DNA of 64,000 bases from JAWPMT01 sp965242775 (GTDB lineage Bacteria > Bacteroidota > Bacteroidia > Cytophagales > Cyclobacteriaceae), in NCBI GenBank assembly GCA_965242775.1, contig CBDETI010000034.1, positions 62,001 to 126,000 of the forward strand, read 5' to 3'. The notes beneath the pieces were generated by a model, which had not been told where the DNA came from, searched no databases, and saw nothing but the letters and a program-made list of their open reading frames with translations. Position numbers and translations under genes: made by a program. This document shows positions 16,269 to 23,910 of the stretch, in pieces; within the stretch, counting starts at the first letter, position 1; each line of letters begins with the position of its first letter.

Positions 16269-16502
16269 ATGCGAAACTTAATCAACTGGATATTGATCCA
16301 GAGGTCCATGGAAGAGGTACATCCGGAGCAATGGATTGCCGATCAGAAAGCAGCACTGGCCAACCTATTAGGTTCGAAGACAAAGGCAACACGAATATTA
16401 GCGAATTCGAGTCAGCCTACTACCGAGGAGTTGATGAAAATATCTGAACATCTGGAGGTGCCAATGGACGACCTTATGAAAAAGAAGGGGGTAGCGGCAT
16501 GA
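16269..16502 (+). CDS. Cro-like HTH regulator
   Basis: 77 residues. The second half has a XRE-type arrangement: KATRILANSSQPTTEELMKISEHLEVPMDDLM, where the final helix and VPxDDLM ending are typical of the helix after the recognition helix in small XRE proteins. It is the first gene to the right of the divergent control region, the position of cro in lambdoid phages. Its end overlaps the next start (ATGA at 16499-16502). Confidence 0.6.
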   Translation: MRNLINWILIQRSMEEVHPEQWIADQKAALANLLGSKTKATRILANSSQPTTEELMKISEHLEVPMDDLMKKKGVAA

Positions 16503-16669
16503 GACCAATTGATCTAATCTTTGACCAAATCATCCGTATGGTCAAGCTGCGGAACGAAGAAGAAGCCTGGCGGCTTGTGGAAGTGGCTAAGGACAAATAC
16601 AACGACAACTCTTGCCGAGAGCTATTAACGGCGCTACTACGAAGTAAGAATAAACGAAAAGCAGCATGA
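16499..16669 (+). CDS. Small early phage protein
   Basis: 56 residues, starting ATG at 16499 overlapping the Cro-like stop and ending TGA at 16667-16669 overlapping the next ATG (16666). Helical, charged sequence (MRPIDLIFDQIIRMVKLRNE and onward) with one Cys. The double ATGA coupling supports that it is translated. No family recognised. Confidence 0.55.
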   Translation: MRPIDLIFDQIIRMVKLRNEEEAWRLVEVAKDKYNDNSCRELLTALLRSKNKRKAA

Positions 16670-17016
16670 ACACATATTACGATCATGAGATGGTGATTCA
16701 GCATATCACCGATGAAGTGCTCCATACATTCTACAAGCAGATGAATAGTTTGTGTCTGGGGGTCTTATCTGTCCAATCAATTCTGCTACTAGTATGGTTA
16801 GCTAATGAAATATCAAACACTGCCCTTACCAAATGCTCAATAGGATCAGTCCTTCTGATAGCCCTCATAGGGCTTATCATGTGGCAAGTAACCCGCCGAG
16901 TCAAACGGATGATCAATGAAAATATCAAGCGATTGGACGACCGACCCCCCACTACACCTATGCAGCGACGTATCTTAAAAGCCATGGAGATATACAAACT
17001 GAATCCCGCCGCATGA
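16666..17016 (+). CDS. Two-helix membrane protein
   Basis: 116 residues with two hydrophobic segments near residues 28-46 and 55-73, followed by a basic, Pro-containing cytoplasmic tail. Coupled by ATGA overlaps to both neighbours. Early phage membrane proteins of this size often act in superinfection exclusion or host-membrane control, but nothing specific is visible. Confidence 0.55.
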   Translation: MNTYYDHEMVIQHITDEVLHTFYKQMNSLCLGVLSVQSILLLVWLANEISNTALTKCSIGSVLLIALIGLIMWQVTRRVKRMINENIKRLDDRPPTTPMQRRILKAMEIYKLNPAA

Positions 17017-17150
17017 TATTGTCATTCAACGAAAGATTCGTACCGGTCCTAAAATCAGGCCAAAATATCCACACAATAAGGGAGGACTTTACCGGCAAAA
17101 TCATTCACTGGCCCGACTATCAATACCAAGAAAAACCACAAGAGCAATGA
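17013..17150 (+). CDS. Short ASCH-like phage protein
   Basis: 45 residues, ATG at 17013 overlapping the upstream stop, TGA at 17148-17150 overlapping the next ATG. The N-terminus MILSFNERFVPVLKSGQNIH followed by TIRED matches the start of small ASCH-domain proteins found in Bacteroidota phages, where the full proteins are about twice as long. Only the first strand-helix unit is present, so it is truncated or a minimal relative. ASCH domains bind RNA or modified nucleotides. Confidence 0.5.
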   Translation: MILSFNERFVPVLKSGQNIHTIREDFTGKIIHWPDYQYQEKPQEQ

Positions 17151-17827
17151 TCCAACAACAGATAAAAAGTATATTACCTAAAAGCCCTCCTACCCAGGCT
17201 TTCACCAGCGGAGAGTCAAAAGAATTAAAGATCAAGAAAGAAGCTACCAAGGCAAGCATTTGCTCAATGCGCGAGGAAGTTGAAAATGACATTCTAGGTG
17301 AAATTATAGTGAGTCAGTATTACTTTTCAATCGCTAGAAAATACCTATCAAAAGTCAATTTCACACCAGGCATCAACCAGCTGATATGGGAATCAAGTGA
17401 AGCACTATTCCCAAACCTAAACTATAAATCCGTGGTAATTGAGGTAATGAAGAGAAGCTCGATCGACTTGGATCAGTTCGCTCTATATAAGCTCATAGGT
17501 TCCATGATGTCAAAGTTTTATGTAGCCTGCCCAATTGAGCATAAATGCATGTGGCTTATCGAATTGGGTATACGTGACTGTATTGTTCAAATAGCCGAAT
17601 TGGACCTGATATCTCCAAAAAGATTGGACCTACTGGAGATCATGAGCGATGCGATGCTTCTAATGGGTGAACACAAAACGGATACATTGGCAATTCTATC
17701 GGACACGCTCACGCAATTGCAGGTCGCAGCACCAGAACACCCGGTAACAAAGAAAGTATTGGACCTTCAGGAACTGGTAGACCGGAAAGCGGAAGGGCTC
17801 AGAAGTAACCTGAACTCAAAATCATGA
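17147..17827 (+). CDS. Hypothetical early phage protein
   Basis: 226 residues, mostly helical, soluble, with four Cys scattered and no recognisable motif. The N-terminal 40 residues are Lys/Ser-rich and probably flexible. It is coupled by ATGA to the ASCH-like gene and ends one base before the replication ATPase gene, suggesting a role in replication initiation or loading, which is inference from position only. Confidence 0.5.
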   Translation: MIQQQIKSILPKSPPTQAFTSGESKELKIKKEATKASICSMREEVENDILGEIIVSQYYFSIARKYLSKVNFTPGINQLIWESSEALFPNLNYKSVVIEVMKRSSIDLDQFALYKLIGSMMSKFYVACPIEHKCMWLIELGIRDCIVQIAELDLISPKRLDLLEIMSDAMLLMGEHKTDTLAILSDTLTQLQVAAPEHPVTKKVLDLQELVDRKAEGLRSNLNSKS

Positions 17828-17828
17828 A

Positions 17829-19241
17829 ATGGGCGGATACAAGAAAAAACGCGCTGAAAAAGGGCTACACACTGTTAGCACCTCAGAATTGGAGGAGACT
17901 CTCTGGAAACGGAAAAAGGACAAGGGAAACAGGTTTCCACTACATGTATTTCACGAAAGTGTTCACAGGTTCATGAATACTCTGGTAGACAAATACAAGA
18001 TTCCGCCCTCGTTTGTTGGTACAGCTATGCTATCAGCCAATAGTACGGCCATTGGTACCGCTTACGTTGTAAAGACGGGTCGTGACGATAAAATCTATCT
18101 ACCGATGTATGCGGGCTTGGTCGGCGAGAGCTCCAGCGGCAAAAGCGAGGCAATAGACAAATGCTACGGCCCATTGATGGCAATTCAAAGGGAGTATTCA
18201 TTGAAGTACCGTGAAATGCAGCTCTCACATTCAGAAGAAGAAAGAAAGCAAGGCAAAGTATTTGAGGTAATCGTGCGCGATGCCAGGGTCCCTACCCTTA
18301 TAAAAGATTCACTCACAGCAAATCTCAAGGGTGTAGCAAAGCTACATGGCGAGATAATAGAGTGGATAAACGGTATGGACCCAGGCTCACGCAAGGAAGG
18401 AACTGATGAGCAGTTTTGGATCACAACCTGGGATTGTGACCCCTACCAGAAGAAACTCGGAAATAATCAGAACTTCTATGTGGATCACCCCTTTGTTAAC
18501 ATTCTAGGTGGTGTCCAGTATGAGGTGCTGCCTGATATATTTGGTGGCAAAAGAGCTCACAGCGGGTTTGCATACCGGATACTTTTTGCTATGCCTGAAT
18601 GGGAGGATATAGCCTTCAGAGATTTTGATGCAGACATCACCGAAGAAGAGAAAAAGCCCCATTACGATTGTATCAACAGGCTCTACCACCACTTGGAAGT
18701 TTGGGAAGATTACGAACCGAACACTTGCATCCTAACCCCTGACGCTAAAAAATTACACTGGGACTTTTTCGATGACCTTCGAAACAAGATTAACAAGCTA
18801 CCAGGCGACCAGAGGCGCGCGGCGAAAGGATTCTTTGGGAAGCTGTTGAAGTATGCTTTCCGTTTTGCAGCAATATTAAAACTTCATTTCCGGGCCTGTG
18901 ATAAGCAATATGATCGCTCTAGGAAGGGTTTTCTCCGGGAAGAGGTTATAGACGTGGAAACCATGTCCAGGGCTTTAGAACTAGTGGAATACTTCTACCG
19001 CGCTTCTATGGAGGTAAACGAAATGGTAGAGGGTCTCATAATCGCCCCACCCCAAGTCGTTGCCGTCGCCGGTATGGTTAAAAATGGAAAGAGCTATAGA
19101 TACATGGTTAAAGTCGTCTATGAGAACGATCCTCATTACAACGAAAACACAAACTACGATGCTTACAGGAAGACGCTGGAGAGACTGATAAAAAAGTGGT
19201 CACGGCAGTATCCCAAGGTGTTTAACGCTCGAAATTTCTAA
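17829..19241 (+). CDS. DUF3987-type replicative ATPase
   Basis: 470 residues. A P-loop GESSSGKS at residues 99-106 lies in MYAGLVGESSSGKSEAID, and further segments (GEIIEWINGMDPGS, FVNILGGVQYEVLPDIFGG, SGFAYRILFAMPEW) follow the order of DUF3987 proteins, helicase/primase-like ATPases that phages and plasmids use for replication. The region after residue 290 is a helical domain with a winged-helix-like end. An iteron cluster begins about 60 bases downstream, which fits a replication initiator or helicase gene beside its origin. Confidence 0.75.
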   Translation: MGGYKKKRAEKGLHTVSTSELEETLWKRKKDKGNRFPLHVFHESVHRFMNTLVDKYKIPPSFVGTAMLSANSTAIGTAYVVKTGRDDKIYLPMYAGLVGESSSGKSEAIDKCYGPLMAIQREYSLKYREMQLSHSEEERKQGKVFEVIVRDARVPTLIKDSLTANLKGVAKLHGEIIEWINGMDPGSRKEGTDEQFWITTWDCDPYQKKLGNNQNFYVDHPFVNILGGVQYEVLPDIFGGKRAHSGFAYRILFAMPEWEDIAFRDFDADITEEEKKPHYDCINRLYHHLEVWEDYEPNTCILTPDAKKLHWDFFDDLRNKINKLPGDQRRAAKGFFGKLLKYAFRFAAILKLHFRACDKQYDRSRKGFLREEVIDVETMSRALELVEYFYRASMEVNEMVEGLIIAPPQVVAVAGMVKNGKSYRYMVKVVYENDPHYNENTNYDAYRKTLERLIKKWSRQYPKVFNARNF

Positions 19242-19243
19242 TT

Positions 19244-19681
19244 ATGAAAATTGCACTGACATATTTCAAAAAACACCAAAATCACAGATGTAAAAAAACG
19301 TCCAAGCAAAATGTTCAATTTGGCCAAGGATTATCATTGTATATTATTGGTAATCAATTAGTTACGTTAAAATTTACCATGCGTCCAAATTTGTCCATTT
19401 GGACAAAATGTGCGTTTAAAGCTCATTTAGGGCATGTTTTTGGACGAAAAATCCGTCCAAAAGCGTCCAAACTTTGGACGACCTTGGACAAAAAAGTGTC
19501 CAAAAAAACGCCGATTCAGAGCAATGGATGGACATTTTGTCCAAATGGACGCTTTTTTTGTCCAAATGTAAAATACTGTATATCAGATAGTTACAAATCT
19601 GAAATGACTGTAAAGGGCGTTTTTAGGGGGTTGCTATTTGGACGCTTTACTAGTCTGTACCCAGAAATTGAATTATTCTAA
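19244..19681 (+). CDS. Doubtful ORF over the iteron cluster
   Basis: A 145-codon frame starts two bases after the ATPase stop and ends two bases before the next small gene, so it tiles neatly. Against a real gene: its composition is unlike the neighbours (very basic, rich in Cys, Trp, Phe, few acidic residues), and the short DNA repeat it covers appears in all three codon phases (Arg-Pro-Lys, Ser-Lys-Leu, Trp-Thr, Leu-Asp-Lys), which shows selection on DNA rather than protein. It is listed because an origin inside a gene, as in lambda O, cannot be excluded. Confidence 0.25.
   Translation: MKIALTYFKKHQNHRCKKTSKQNVQFGQGLSLYIIGNQLVTLKFTMRPNLSIWTKCAFKAHLGHVFGRKIRPKASKLWTTLDKKVSKKTPIQSNGWTFCPNGRFFCPNVKYCISDSYKSEMTVKGVFRGLLFGRFTSLYPEIELF
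19300..19643. repeat. Iteron cluster, probable phage replication origin
   Basis: At least 14 copies of the core GTCC/GGAC within GTCCAA or TTGGAC occur in 344 bases in both orientations, for example GTCCAAAT at 19383, TTTGTCCATTTGGACAAA at 19390-19407 (an almost perfect palindrome), GTCCAAA at 19455, 19465, 19498, 19539 and 19560, and TTTGGAC near 19438, 19473 and 19637. The spacing is irregular. The cluster directly follows the DUF3987 replication gene. Clustered repeats next to a replication protein are the hallmark of initiator binding sites. No such density of the word is seen elsewhere in the window. Confidence 0.65.
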
Positions 19682-19683
19682 GA

Positions 19684-19815
19684 ATGGAGACAGTAGAAGA
19701 AATAGCCAAAAAACACAATCTCACTCTACAGGAAGCCCAGGATTTACTGCGAGACATTGACAGGCTTTGTGAGATTCTTTTCTACCTACATCAACAAGAA
19801 ATCAAAGCATCATGA
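19684..19815 (+). CDS. Small early phage protein
   Basis: 43 residues, ATG at 19684, TGA at 19813-19815 overlapping the next ATG (19812). Helical and amphipathic, ending CEILFYLHQQEIKAS; the first half (EEIAKKHNLTLQEAQDLLRD) resembles a short helix-turn-helix. No family assignment. Confidence 0.5.
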   Translation: METVEEIAKKHNLTLQEAQDLLRDIDRLCEILFYLHQQEIKAS

Positions 19816-20486
19816 AGTACGATCACACACATATATTTTATGGATATAGCTACAGAGTGGCAGAGTTCTTCACCAGCCTCGCCTTTGTGATGTTCGTGCT
19901 AATTCTGTTCATGGGCTATCGGTTCTATGAGGTCCAAACGTTGTTCAATGACAGCCTACTACGGATCCCTGACACAGAAGCGAGATTCACCGCGGCAACA
20001 CTCATTGCTCTAGTATTCATATTTATTACTCTAGGGTTGATGGTGCATAGCGAAAGGTTGATGCCAGATCATCCTGGTTCCTTTCGACTCCTACTAGCCC
20101 TAGTAGGATTATTCATCAACCTCTTCTTTTGGGAGCCATGGGCCAGCACAGGATCGAAGGCTTTTTTTGGCTACGGGATTAGTGTCGTACAATGCGGGAT
20201 TGATTGGACCCTACCCTACTTATTCGAAATAGTCTGGCGGAAGATCCTGGAGCAAACCAAGACTCGTGACTTGCTCCCCTCCCTGGAAGAACTAAAGGCC
20301 ACACTGGAGGCGAAGCGTACGGAGCTGAAAAAACTAGATGTTAACCTGACTGATAGGAAGGCAAGGCTTGATGACTTAACCTGCCCTCATTGCAAGCGCA
20401 CTTTCCAAAAGCAAAATGGCCTCAATAGCCATGTTGGGAAATGTCCCGAAAACCCAACCCTAAAAAAAGTACCAGAAAATGCATAG
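19812..20486 (+). CDS. Four-helix membrane protein with C-terminal C2HC zinc finger
   Basis: 224 residues. Four hydrophobic segments lie near residues 17-36, 57-77, 90-107 and 124-144, followed by a charged coiled coil (152-188) and a zinc finger with Cys191, Cys194, His207 and Cys211 in the classical C-x2-C-x12-H-x3-C spacing (CPHCKRTFQKQNGLNSHVGK then C). A membrane-tethered nucleic-acid-binding finger is unusual in a phage. It could anchor the replicating phage DNA, whose origin lies 200 bases upstream, to the membrane. Coupled by ATGA to the gene before; overlaps the recombinase start by eight bases. Confidence 0.65.
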   Translation: MKYDHTHIFYGYSYRVAEFFTSLAFVMFVLILFMGYRFYEVQTLFNDSLLRIPDTEARFTAATLIALVFIFITLGLMVHSERLMPDHPGSFRLLLALVGLFINLFFWEPWASTGSKAFFGYGISVVQCGIDWTLPYLFEIVWRKILEQTKTRDLLPSLEELKATLEAKRTELKKLDVNLTDRKARLDDLTCPHCKRTFQKQNGLNSHVGKCPENPTLKKVPENA

Positions 20487-21219
20487 TCTAACCTTTAATG
20501 AAACCGATATGATCTTTGGCTATTGCCGAGTAAGCACCTACGACCAGAATTTAGACCTTCAAATTCATGACCTTAAAAAATTTGGTTGCGAGAAAATCTT
20601 CAAGGAAAAAATATCAGGGCTAAAGACCAGACCAAAACTCAAAAAGCTACTCAAAATGCTCCGAAAAGGAGATGTAGTAGTCGTATGGAAATTAGACCGG
20701 CTTGGAAGGTCTCTGCAGGATTTGATTAAGCTCGTTAGTCATCTGAAAAAACTAAAAGTCAAGTTCGTTTCACTGAAGGAGAGTATTGATACAACGACCG
20801 CAACTGGCAAACTAATCTTCCACATATTCGCAGCGCTCGCAGAATTCGAGCGTGACAACCTAGTCGAACGCACGAAGGCCGGGTTAATGGCTGCTAGAAT
20901 GAAAGGGCACTTTGCAGGACGACCACCTGGTCTCAACAAGGCTAATCAGGAGAAAGCCAAACATTTATGGAGGCTTCATCAAGACCCTAAAGTGAAAGTA
21001 GAGTTTTCCTGTAACCTCTACAAGGTATCGCGCACCAGCTACTACAGATACATTGAATGGGCAAGTCGGGAAGAATTCAAAGCCTTGATAGGCAAGAAAA
21101 TTCAATTTATAAGGCTTCTGAAGGATGGTGCAGGACAGCAGGAAATGGCCATTGTCACCGAAGAACTGATATCACAATATAGCTACAAGACATTTAGAGA
21201 AATCAAAATTTTAAAGTGA
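20479..21219 (+). CDS. Small serine recombinase (resolvase/invertase family)
   Basis: 246 residues from the ATG at 20479; the ATG at 20509 would start exactly at the conserved domain (MIFGYCRVSTYDQNLDLQIH). The catalytic Ser is in RVST (residue 19, or 9 from the second start); WKLDRLGRSLQDL, the ATGKLIFHIFAALAEFERD helix and LVERTKAGLMAAR are the standard resolvase motifs. After the family HTH there is a C-terminal addition of about 60 residues of unknown function. Such enzymes resolve multimers or invert DNA; a second, large serine integrase lies downstream, so this one probably has a different substrate. Confidence 0.85.
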   Translation: MHSLTFNETDMIFGYCRVSTYDQNLDLQIHDLKKFGCEKIFKEKISGLKTRPKLKKLLKMLRKGDVVVVWKLDRLGRSLQDLIKLVSHLKKLKVKFVSLKESIDTTTATGKLIFHIFAALAEFERDNLVERTKAGLMAARMKGHFAGRPPGLNKANQEKAKHLWRLHQDPKVKVEFSCNLYKVSRTSYYRYIEWASREEFKALIGKKIQFIRLLKDGAGQQEMAIVTEELISQYSYKTFREIKILK

Positions 21220-21228
21220 TCAATAGCC

Positions 21229-21537
21229 ATGAGAAAACTAATTGAATATGAAAAGCAAGAACACCACATTATTTGTGATAATGTGACTTGCGACTTCACA
21301 ATTCCCAATGATGGAAGGCATCTGGATACGTACAAATTCATCAACGTTCCATGCCCAAAATGCGGTGAGAATTTGCTGACTTATCAGGACTGGAAACAAG
21401 CTGAATCTTTCATTAAAATGGTCAATTGGATCAATCGCTGGTTCAGCTGGATCACCATATTTAGTTGGCGAAACCCTAAGAAACGAGAAGGGGCTTATGT
21501 CCACTTTCACAAGGGAATGCACATAACCAAGAAATGA
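21229..21537 (+). CDS. Zinc-ribbon phage protein
   Basis: 102 residues with two Cys pairs, ICDNVTCDF near residue 16-21 and CPKCGENLLTY near residue 43-48, typical of a zinc ribbon, followed by a Trp-rich helical segment (WINRWFSWITIFSW). Small proteins with this arrangement are common in phage and plasmid early regions. The stop overlaps the J-domain gene start (ATGA at 21534-21537). Role unknown, probably nucleic acid or protein binding. Confidence 0.55.
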   Translation: MRKLIEYEKQEHHIICDNVTCDFTIPNDGRHLDTYKFINVPCPKCGENLLTYQDWKQAESFIKMVNWINRWFSWITIFSWRNPKKREGAYVHFHKGMHITKK

Positions 21538-22124
21538 TGGAAATCATGATTAAAGAAGCATACCCTTTACAATGGCCGAACGGATGGAAAAGGACTCAAA
21601 ACCCCGCACATTCCCGATTTGGTGAGTGGAATAATAAGCCCTCAATTGCCAAGGCAACCGACAAGATCGTCTACGAGATGAAGTTGTTCGGCGGAAAAAG
21701 TCTCATCATCTCGACAGACTTGAAACTAAGGAAAGATGGCTTGCCTTATTCCGGCCAAAAACAACCAGATGATAGAGGTGTTGCAGTCTACTTCACTTAC
21801 GGCGATGAGCAAAAAGTTATTGCCTGTGATTCATTTGACAAGATTGGATGCAATCTATGGGCCATTGCAAAAACCATCGAGGCTATGCGCGGTATTGACC
21901 GTTGGGGTTGCTCCGAGATAATTACCAAAGCCTTTACTGGCTTCACCGCCTTGCCACAATCAACACAAGATAATTGGTGGGACGTTCTTGGAGTTCCTGA
22001 AAATGCCACAGCGGAAGAACGCAAGAATGCATACAGGAGCTTGGCAAAGAAGCATCACCCGGACATCACTGGGGACCATACGCATTTTCAAAAAATTCAA
22101 GCGGCTTATGCTGCCTCAAATTAG
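21534..22124 (+). CDS. J-domain (DnaJ-like) phage protein, first copy
   Basis: 196 residues. The N-terminal 125 residues are a domain found in phage and plasmid proteins beginning with a PLQWPNGWKRT motif; the C-terminal 55 residues are a J domain with the obligatory HPD (KKHHPDITGD) and the preceding helix AEERKNAYRSLAKK. J domains stimulate Hsp70 (DnaK); phages use this to recruit host chaperones for replication complexes or protein remodelling. An identical second copy exists at 22338-22928 in an 804-bp tandem duplication. The start overlaps the zinc-ribbon gene stop. Confidence 0.8.
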   Translation: MMEIMIKEAYPLQWPNGWKRTQNPAHSRFGEWNNKPSIAKATDKIVYEMKLFGGKSLIISTDLKLRKDGLPYSGQKQPDDRGVAVYFTYGDEQKVIACDSFDKIGCNLWAIAKTIEAMRGIDRWGCSEIITKAFTGFTALPQSTQDNWWDVLGVPENATAEERKNAYRSLAKKHHPDITGDHTHFQKIQAAYAASN

Positions 22125-22130
22125 GATCAA

Positions 22131-22313
22131 TTACTCTGAGCGAAACATGAGGTATATACCCAATAAAACAAGCCCGATTCCGGCGCCAATAGTACGTGGT
22201 CCCGAGAGGAACTCATTTGGCTCGGGATCATCGAATAGCCTAACACCAAGAATAAGGAAGATCACACCAATGAGCGATACTGCCAGACCGATAAGCACAT
22301 TGTACAAGTCCAC
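22131..22313 (-). CDS. Two-helix small membrane protein, first copy
   Basis: 60 residues: two hydrophobic helices (LIGLAVSLIGVIFLILGVRL and GAGIGLVLLGIYLMF) linked by a charged loop DDPEPNEFLSGPR. The clear hairpin topology and the presence of a second minus-strand membrane gene downstream suggest a real gene read opposite to the early operon, so it may be expressed in the lysogen. It is duplicated at 22935-23117. Confidence 0.55.
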   Translation of the reverse strand: MDLYNVLIGLAVSLIGVIFLILGVRLFDDPEPNEFLSGPRTIGAGIGLVLLGIYLMFRSE

Positions 22314-22337
22314 TGGACAAAAATATCAAACCAATTA

Positions 22338-22928
22338 ATGATGGAAATCATGATTAAAGAAGCATACCCTTTACAATGGCCGAACGGATGGAAAAGGACT
22401 CAAAACCCCGCACATTCCCGATTTGGTGAGTGGAATAATAAGCCCTCAATTGCCAAGGCAACCGACAAGATCGTCTACGAGATGAAGTTGTTCGGCGGAA
22501 AAAGTCTCATCATCTCGACAGACTTGAAACTAAGGAAAGATGGCTTGCCTTATTCCGGCCAAAAACAACCAGATGATAGAGGTGTTGCAGTCTACTTCAC
22601 TTACGGCGATGAGCAAAAAGTTATTGCCTGTGATTCATTTGACAAGATTGGATGCAATCTATGGGCCATTGCAAAAACCATCGAGGCTATGCGCGGTATT
22701 GACCGTTGGGGTTGCTCCGAGATAATTACCAAAGCCTTTACTGGCTTCACCGCCTTGCCACAATCAACACAAGATAATTGGTGGGACGTTCTTGGAGTTC
22801 CTGAAAATGCCACAGCGGAAGAACGCAAGAATGCATACAGGAGCTTGGCAAAGAAGCATCACCCGGACATCACTGGGGACCATACGCATTTTCAAAAAAT
22901 TCAAGCGGCTTATGCTGCCTCAAATTAG
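22338..22928 (+). CDS. J-domain (DnaJ-like) phage protein, second copy
   Basis: Identical in sequence to the product of 21534-22124, including the HPD motif. Because its upstream sequence is the end of the first repeat unit, this copy has lost the ATGA coupling to the zinc-ribbon gene and would depend on its own initiation. Confidence 0.75.
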   Translation: MMEIMIKEAYPLQWPNGWKRTQNPAHSRFGEWNNKPSIAKATDKIVYEMKLFGGKSLIISTDLKLRKDGLPYSGQKQPDDRGVAVYFTYGDEQKVIACDSFDKIGCNLWAIAKTIEAMRGIDRWGCSEIITKAFTGFTALPQSTQDNWWDVLGVPENATAEERKNAYRSLAKKHHPDITGDHTHFQKIQAAYAASN

Positions 22929-22934
22929 GATCAA

Positions 22935-23117
22935 TTACTCTGAGCGAAACATGAGGTATATACCCAATAAAACAAGCCCGATTCCGGCGCCAATAGTACG
23001 TGGTCCCGAGAGGAACTCATTTGGCTCGGGATCATCGAATAGCCTAACACCAAGAATAAGGAAGATCACACCAATGAGCGATACTGCCAGACCGATAAGC
23101 ACATTGTACAAGTCCAC
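22935..23117 (-). CDS. Two-helix small membrane protein, second copy
   Basis: Identical to the product of 22131-22313. It lies just downstream (in minus direction) of the membrane gene at 23169-23465, so this copy keeps the likely original neighbour: 23465-23169 then 23117-22935, 51 bases apart. Confidence 0.55.
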   Translation of the reverse strand: MDLYNVLIGLAVSLIGVIFLILGVRLFDDPEPNEFLSGPRTIGAGIGLVLLGIYLMFRSE

Positions 23118-23168
23118 TGGACAAAAATATCAAACCAATTAATGATCGATTCGAATGAAATTCAAGGG

Positions 23169-23465
23169 TTATAACAAGTCTCTTATTTGCCTTATGATGA
23201 GTCGGTGCTTTTTTGTCTCCTCTTTATTCCAATACCCAAGTACAAATGCAATAGCTGTAAGAGTTAATGTCAGCCAAGGAAAAATAAATTCAATTTCAGT
23301 CTTGTCAGTGTTGATGAAGTCAAAAAAGGTCTCAATGGCGGGGAGTAGCGAAACCAAGGCTAACCCAAATACGACTCTGCCAACGCCTGCCATAGACGAC
23401 ATTGTGATTCTGACCAATGCTGCTTCTTCCTTTAAAGCCGCCAATTCAATTTCTTCTTTAGTCAT
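23169..23465 (-). CDS. Small membrane protein in the prophage, opposite strand
   Basis: 98 residues from the ATG at 23465 (the frame is open further upstream but without a convincing N-terminus). An N-terminal charged helix (TKEEIELAALKEEAALVRI) is followed by two membrane helices and a basic C-terminal helix. Being on the opposite strand within the early region and next to another small membrane gene, it may be a lysogenic conversion or superinfection exclusion gene. No family recognised. Confidence 0.5.
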   Translation of the reverse strand: MTKEEIELAALKEEAALVRITMSSMAGVGRVVFGLALVSLLPAIETFFDFINTDKTEIEFIFPWLTLTLTAIAFVLGYWNKEETKKHRLIIRQIRDLL

Positions 23466-23717
23466 AACGGAGTGTTTTAGACTAAAGCTATCAAAAACAT
23501 TAAAGACAACTAGCAACAGCCTTTCAATTGATCCTGAAAGTGCAGGTGAGTTAAGAACAGGAAACAGCCATCCGTCACGTTGCTGCGGTCCGTGGCAGAA
23601 ATTGGTTACGATGCTGCGATTGATCATCGAGCGCAAGTGTGAGTCAACCTTGCAAGCCTTGTCGGGGCTTATTTACAATCCACAATACGATGGAATTGAC
23701 TAAAGCAAAAGAAAAGC

Positions 23718-23757
23718 GAGACCGGGGCAGTAAAACCAACTACCATGCCCGGTCTCT
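23718..23757. repeat. Hairpin 1 of a hairpin array
   Basis: GAGACCGGGGCA pairs with TGCCCGGTCTC, a stem of about 11 bp with one bulged G near the loop. The loop is 16 bases and A/C-rich. An A/G-rich tract (TAAAGCAAAAGAAAAGC) precedes it, and GATATATCTGG...TAACAGCTCGC follows. Confidence 0.5.
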
Positions 23758-23821
23758 AGATATATCTGGTTCTAACAGCTCGCAAATTGTCAAGCCGTAT
23801 TCTTCCAATAATAAACAAAAA

Positions 23822-23851
23822 CAGGTGATGCCTAACCAAAAGCACCACCTG
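23822..23851. repeat. Hairpin 2 of the array
   Basis: CAGGTGATGC pairs with GCACCACCTG with a single A-C mismatch four bases from the loop. It is preceded by AAACAAAAAC and followed by GGATATTAGTAACTCGCC, which resembles the tail of hairpin 1; a minor hairpin CGCCA/TGGCG comes next. Confidence 0.5.
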
Positions 23852-23910
23852 GATATTAGTAACTCGCCAATCTGGCGTCTATAACAATTTAGAGAAATCT
23901 AAACAAAAAA

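Larger units (their letters stand above)
21534..22337. repeat. 804-bp tandem duplication, left copy
   Basis: Bases 21534-22337 recur at 22338-23141 without a difference that I can see; the translated proteins of both copies are identical. The unit holds a J-domain gene (plus strand) and a 60-residue membrane protein gene (minus strand). The three borders share the six bases AATGAT, as expected for a microhomology-mediated or replication-slippage duplication. Confidence 0.85.
22338..23141. repeat. 804-bp tandem duplication, right copy
   Basis: Direct repeat of 21534-22337, immediately adjacent to it with no spacer. Identity appears complete over the full unit, which points to a very recent event or to an assembly artefact. 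Confidence 0.85.

Noticed and set aside
23155..23703. 182-codon plus-strand frame
   Set aside because: It is the antisense of the small membrane gene at 23169-23465, whose minus-strand product has clear membrane helices; the plus frame has a Ser-rich shadow composition.
23639..23884. 81-codon plus-strand frame over the hairpin array
   Set aside because: It runs through two hairpins, has a low-complexity Ser/Asn/Lys composition, and its start overlaps the region before a minus-strand gene; no sign of coding.
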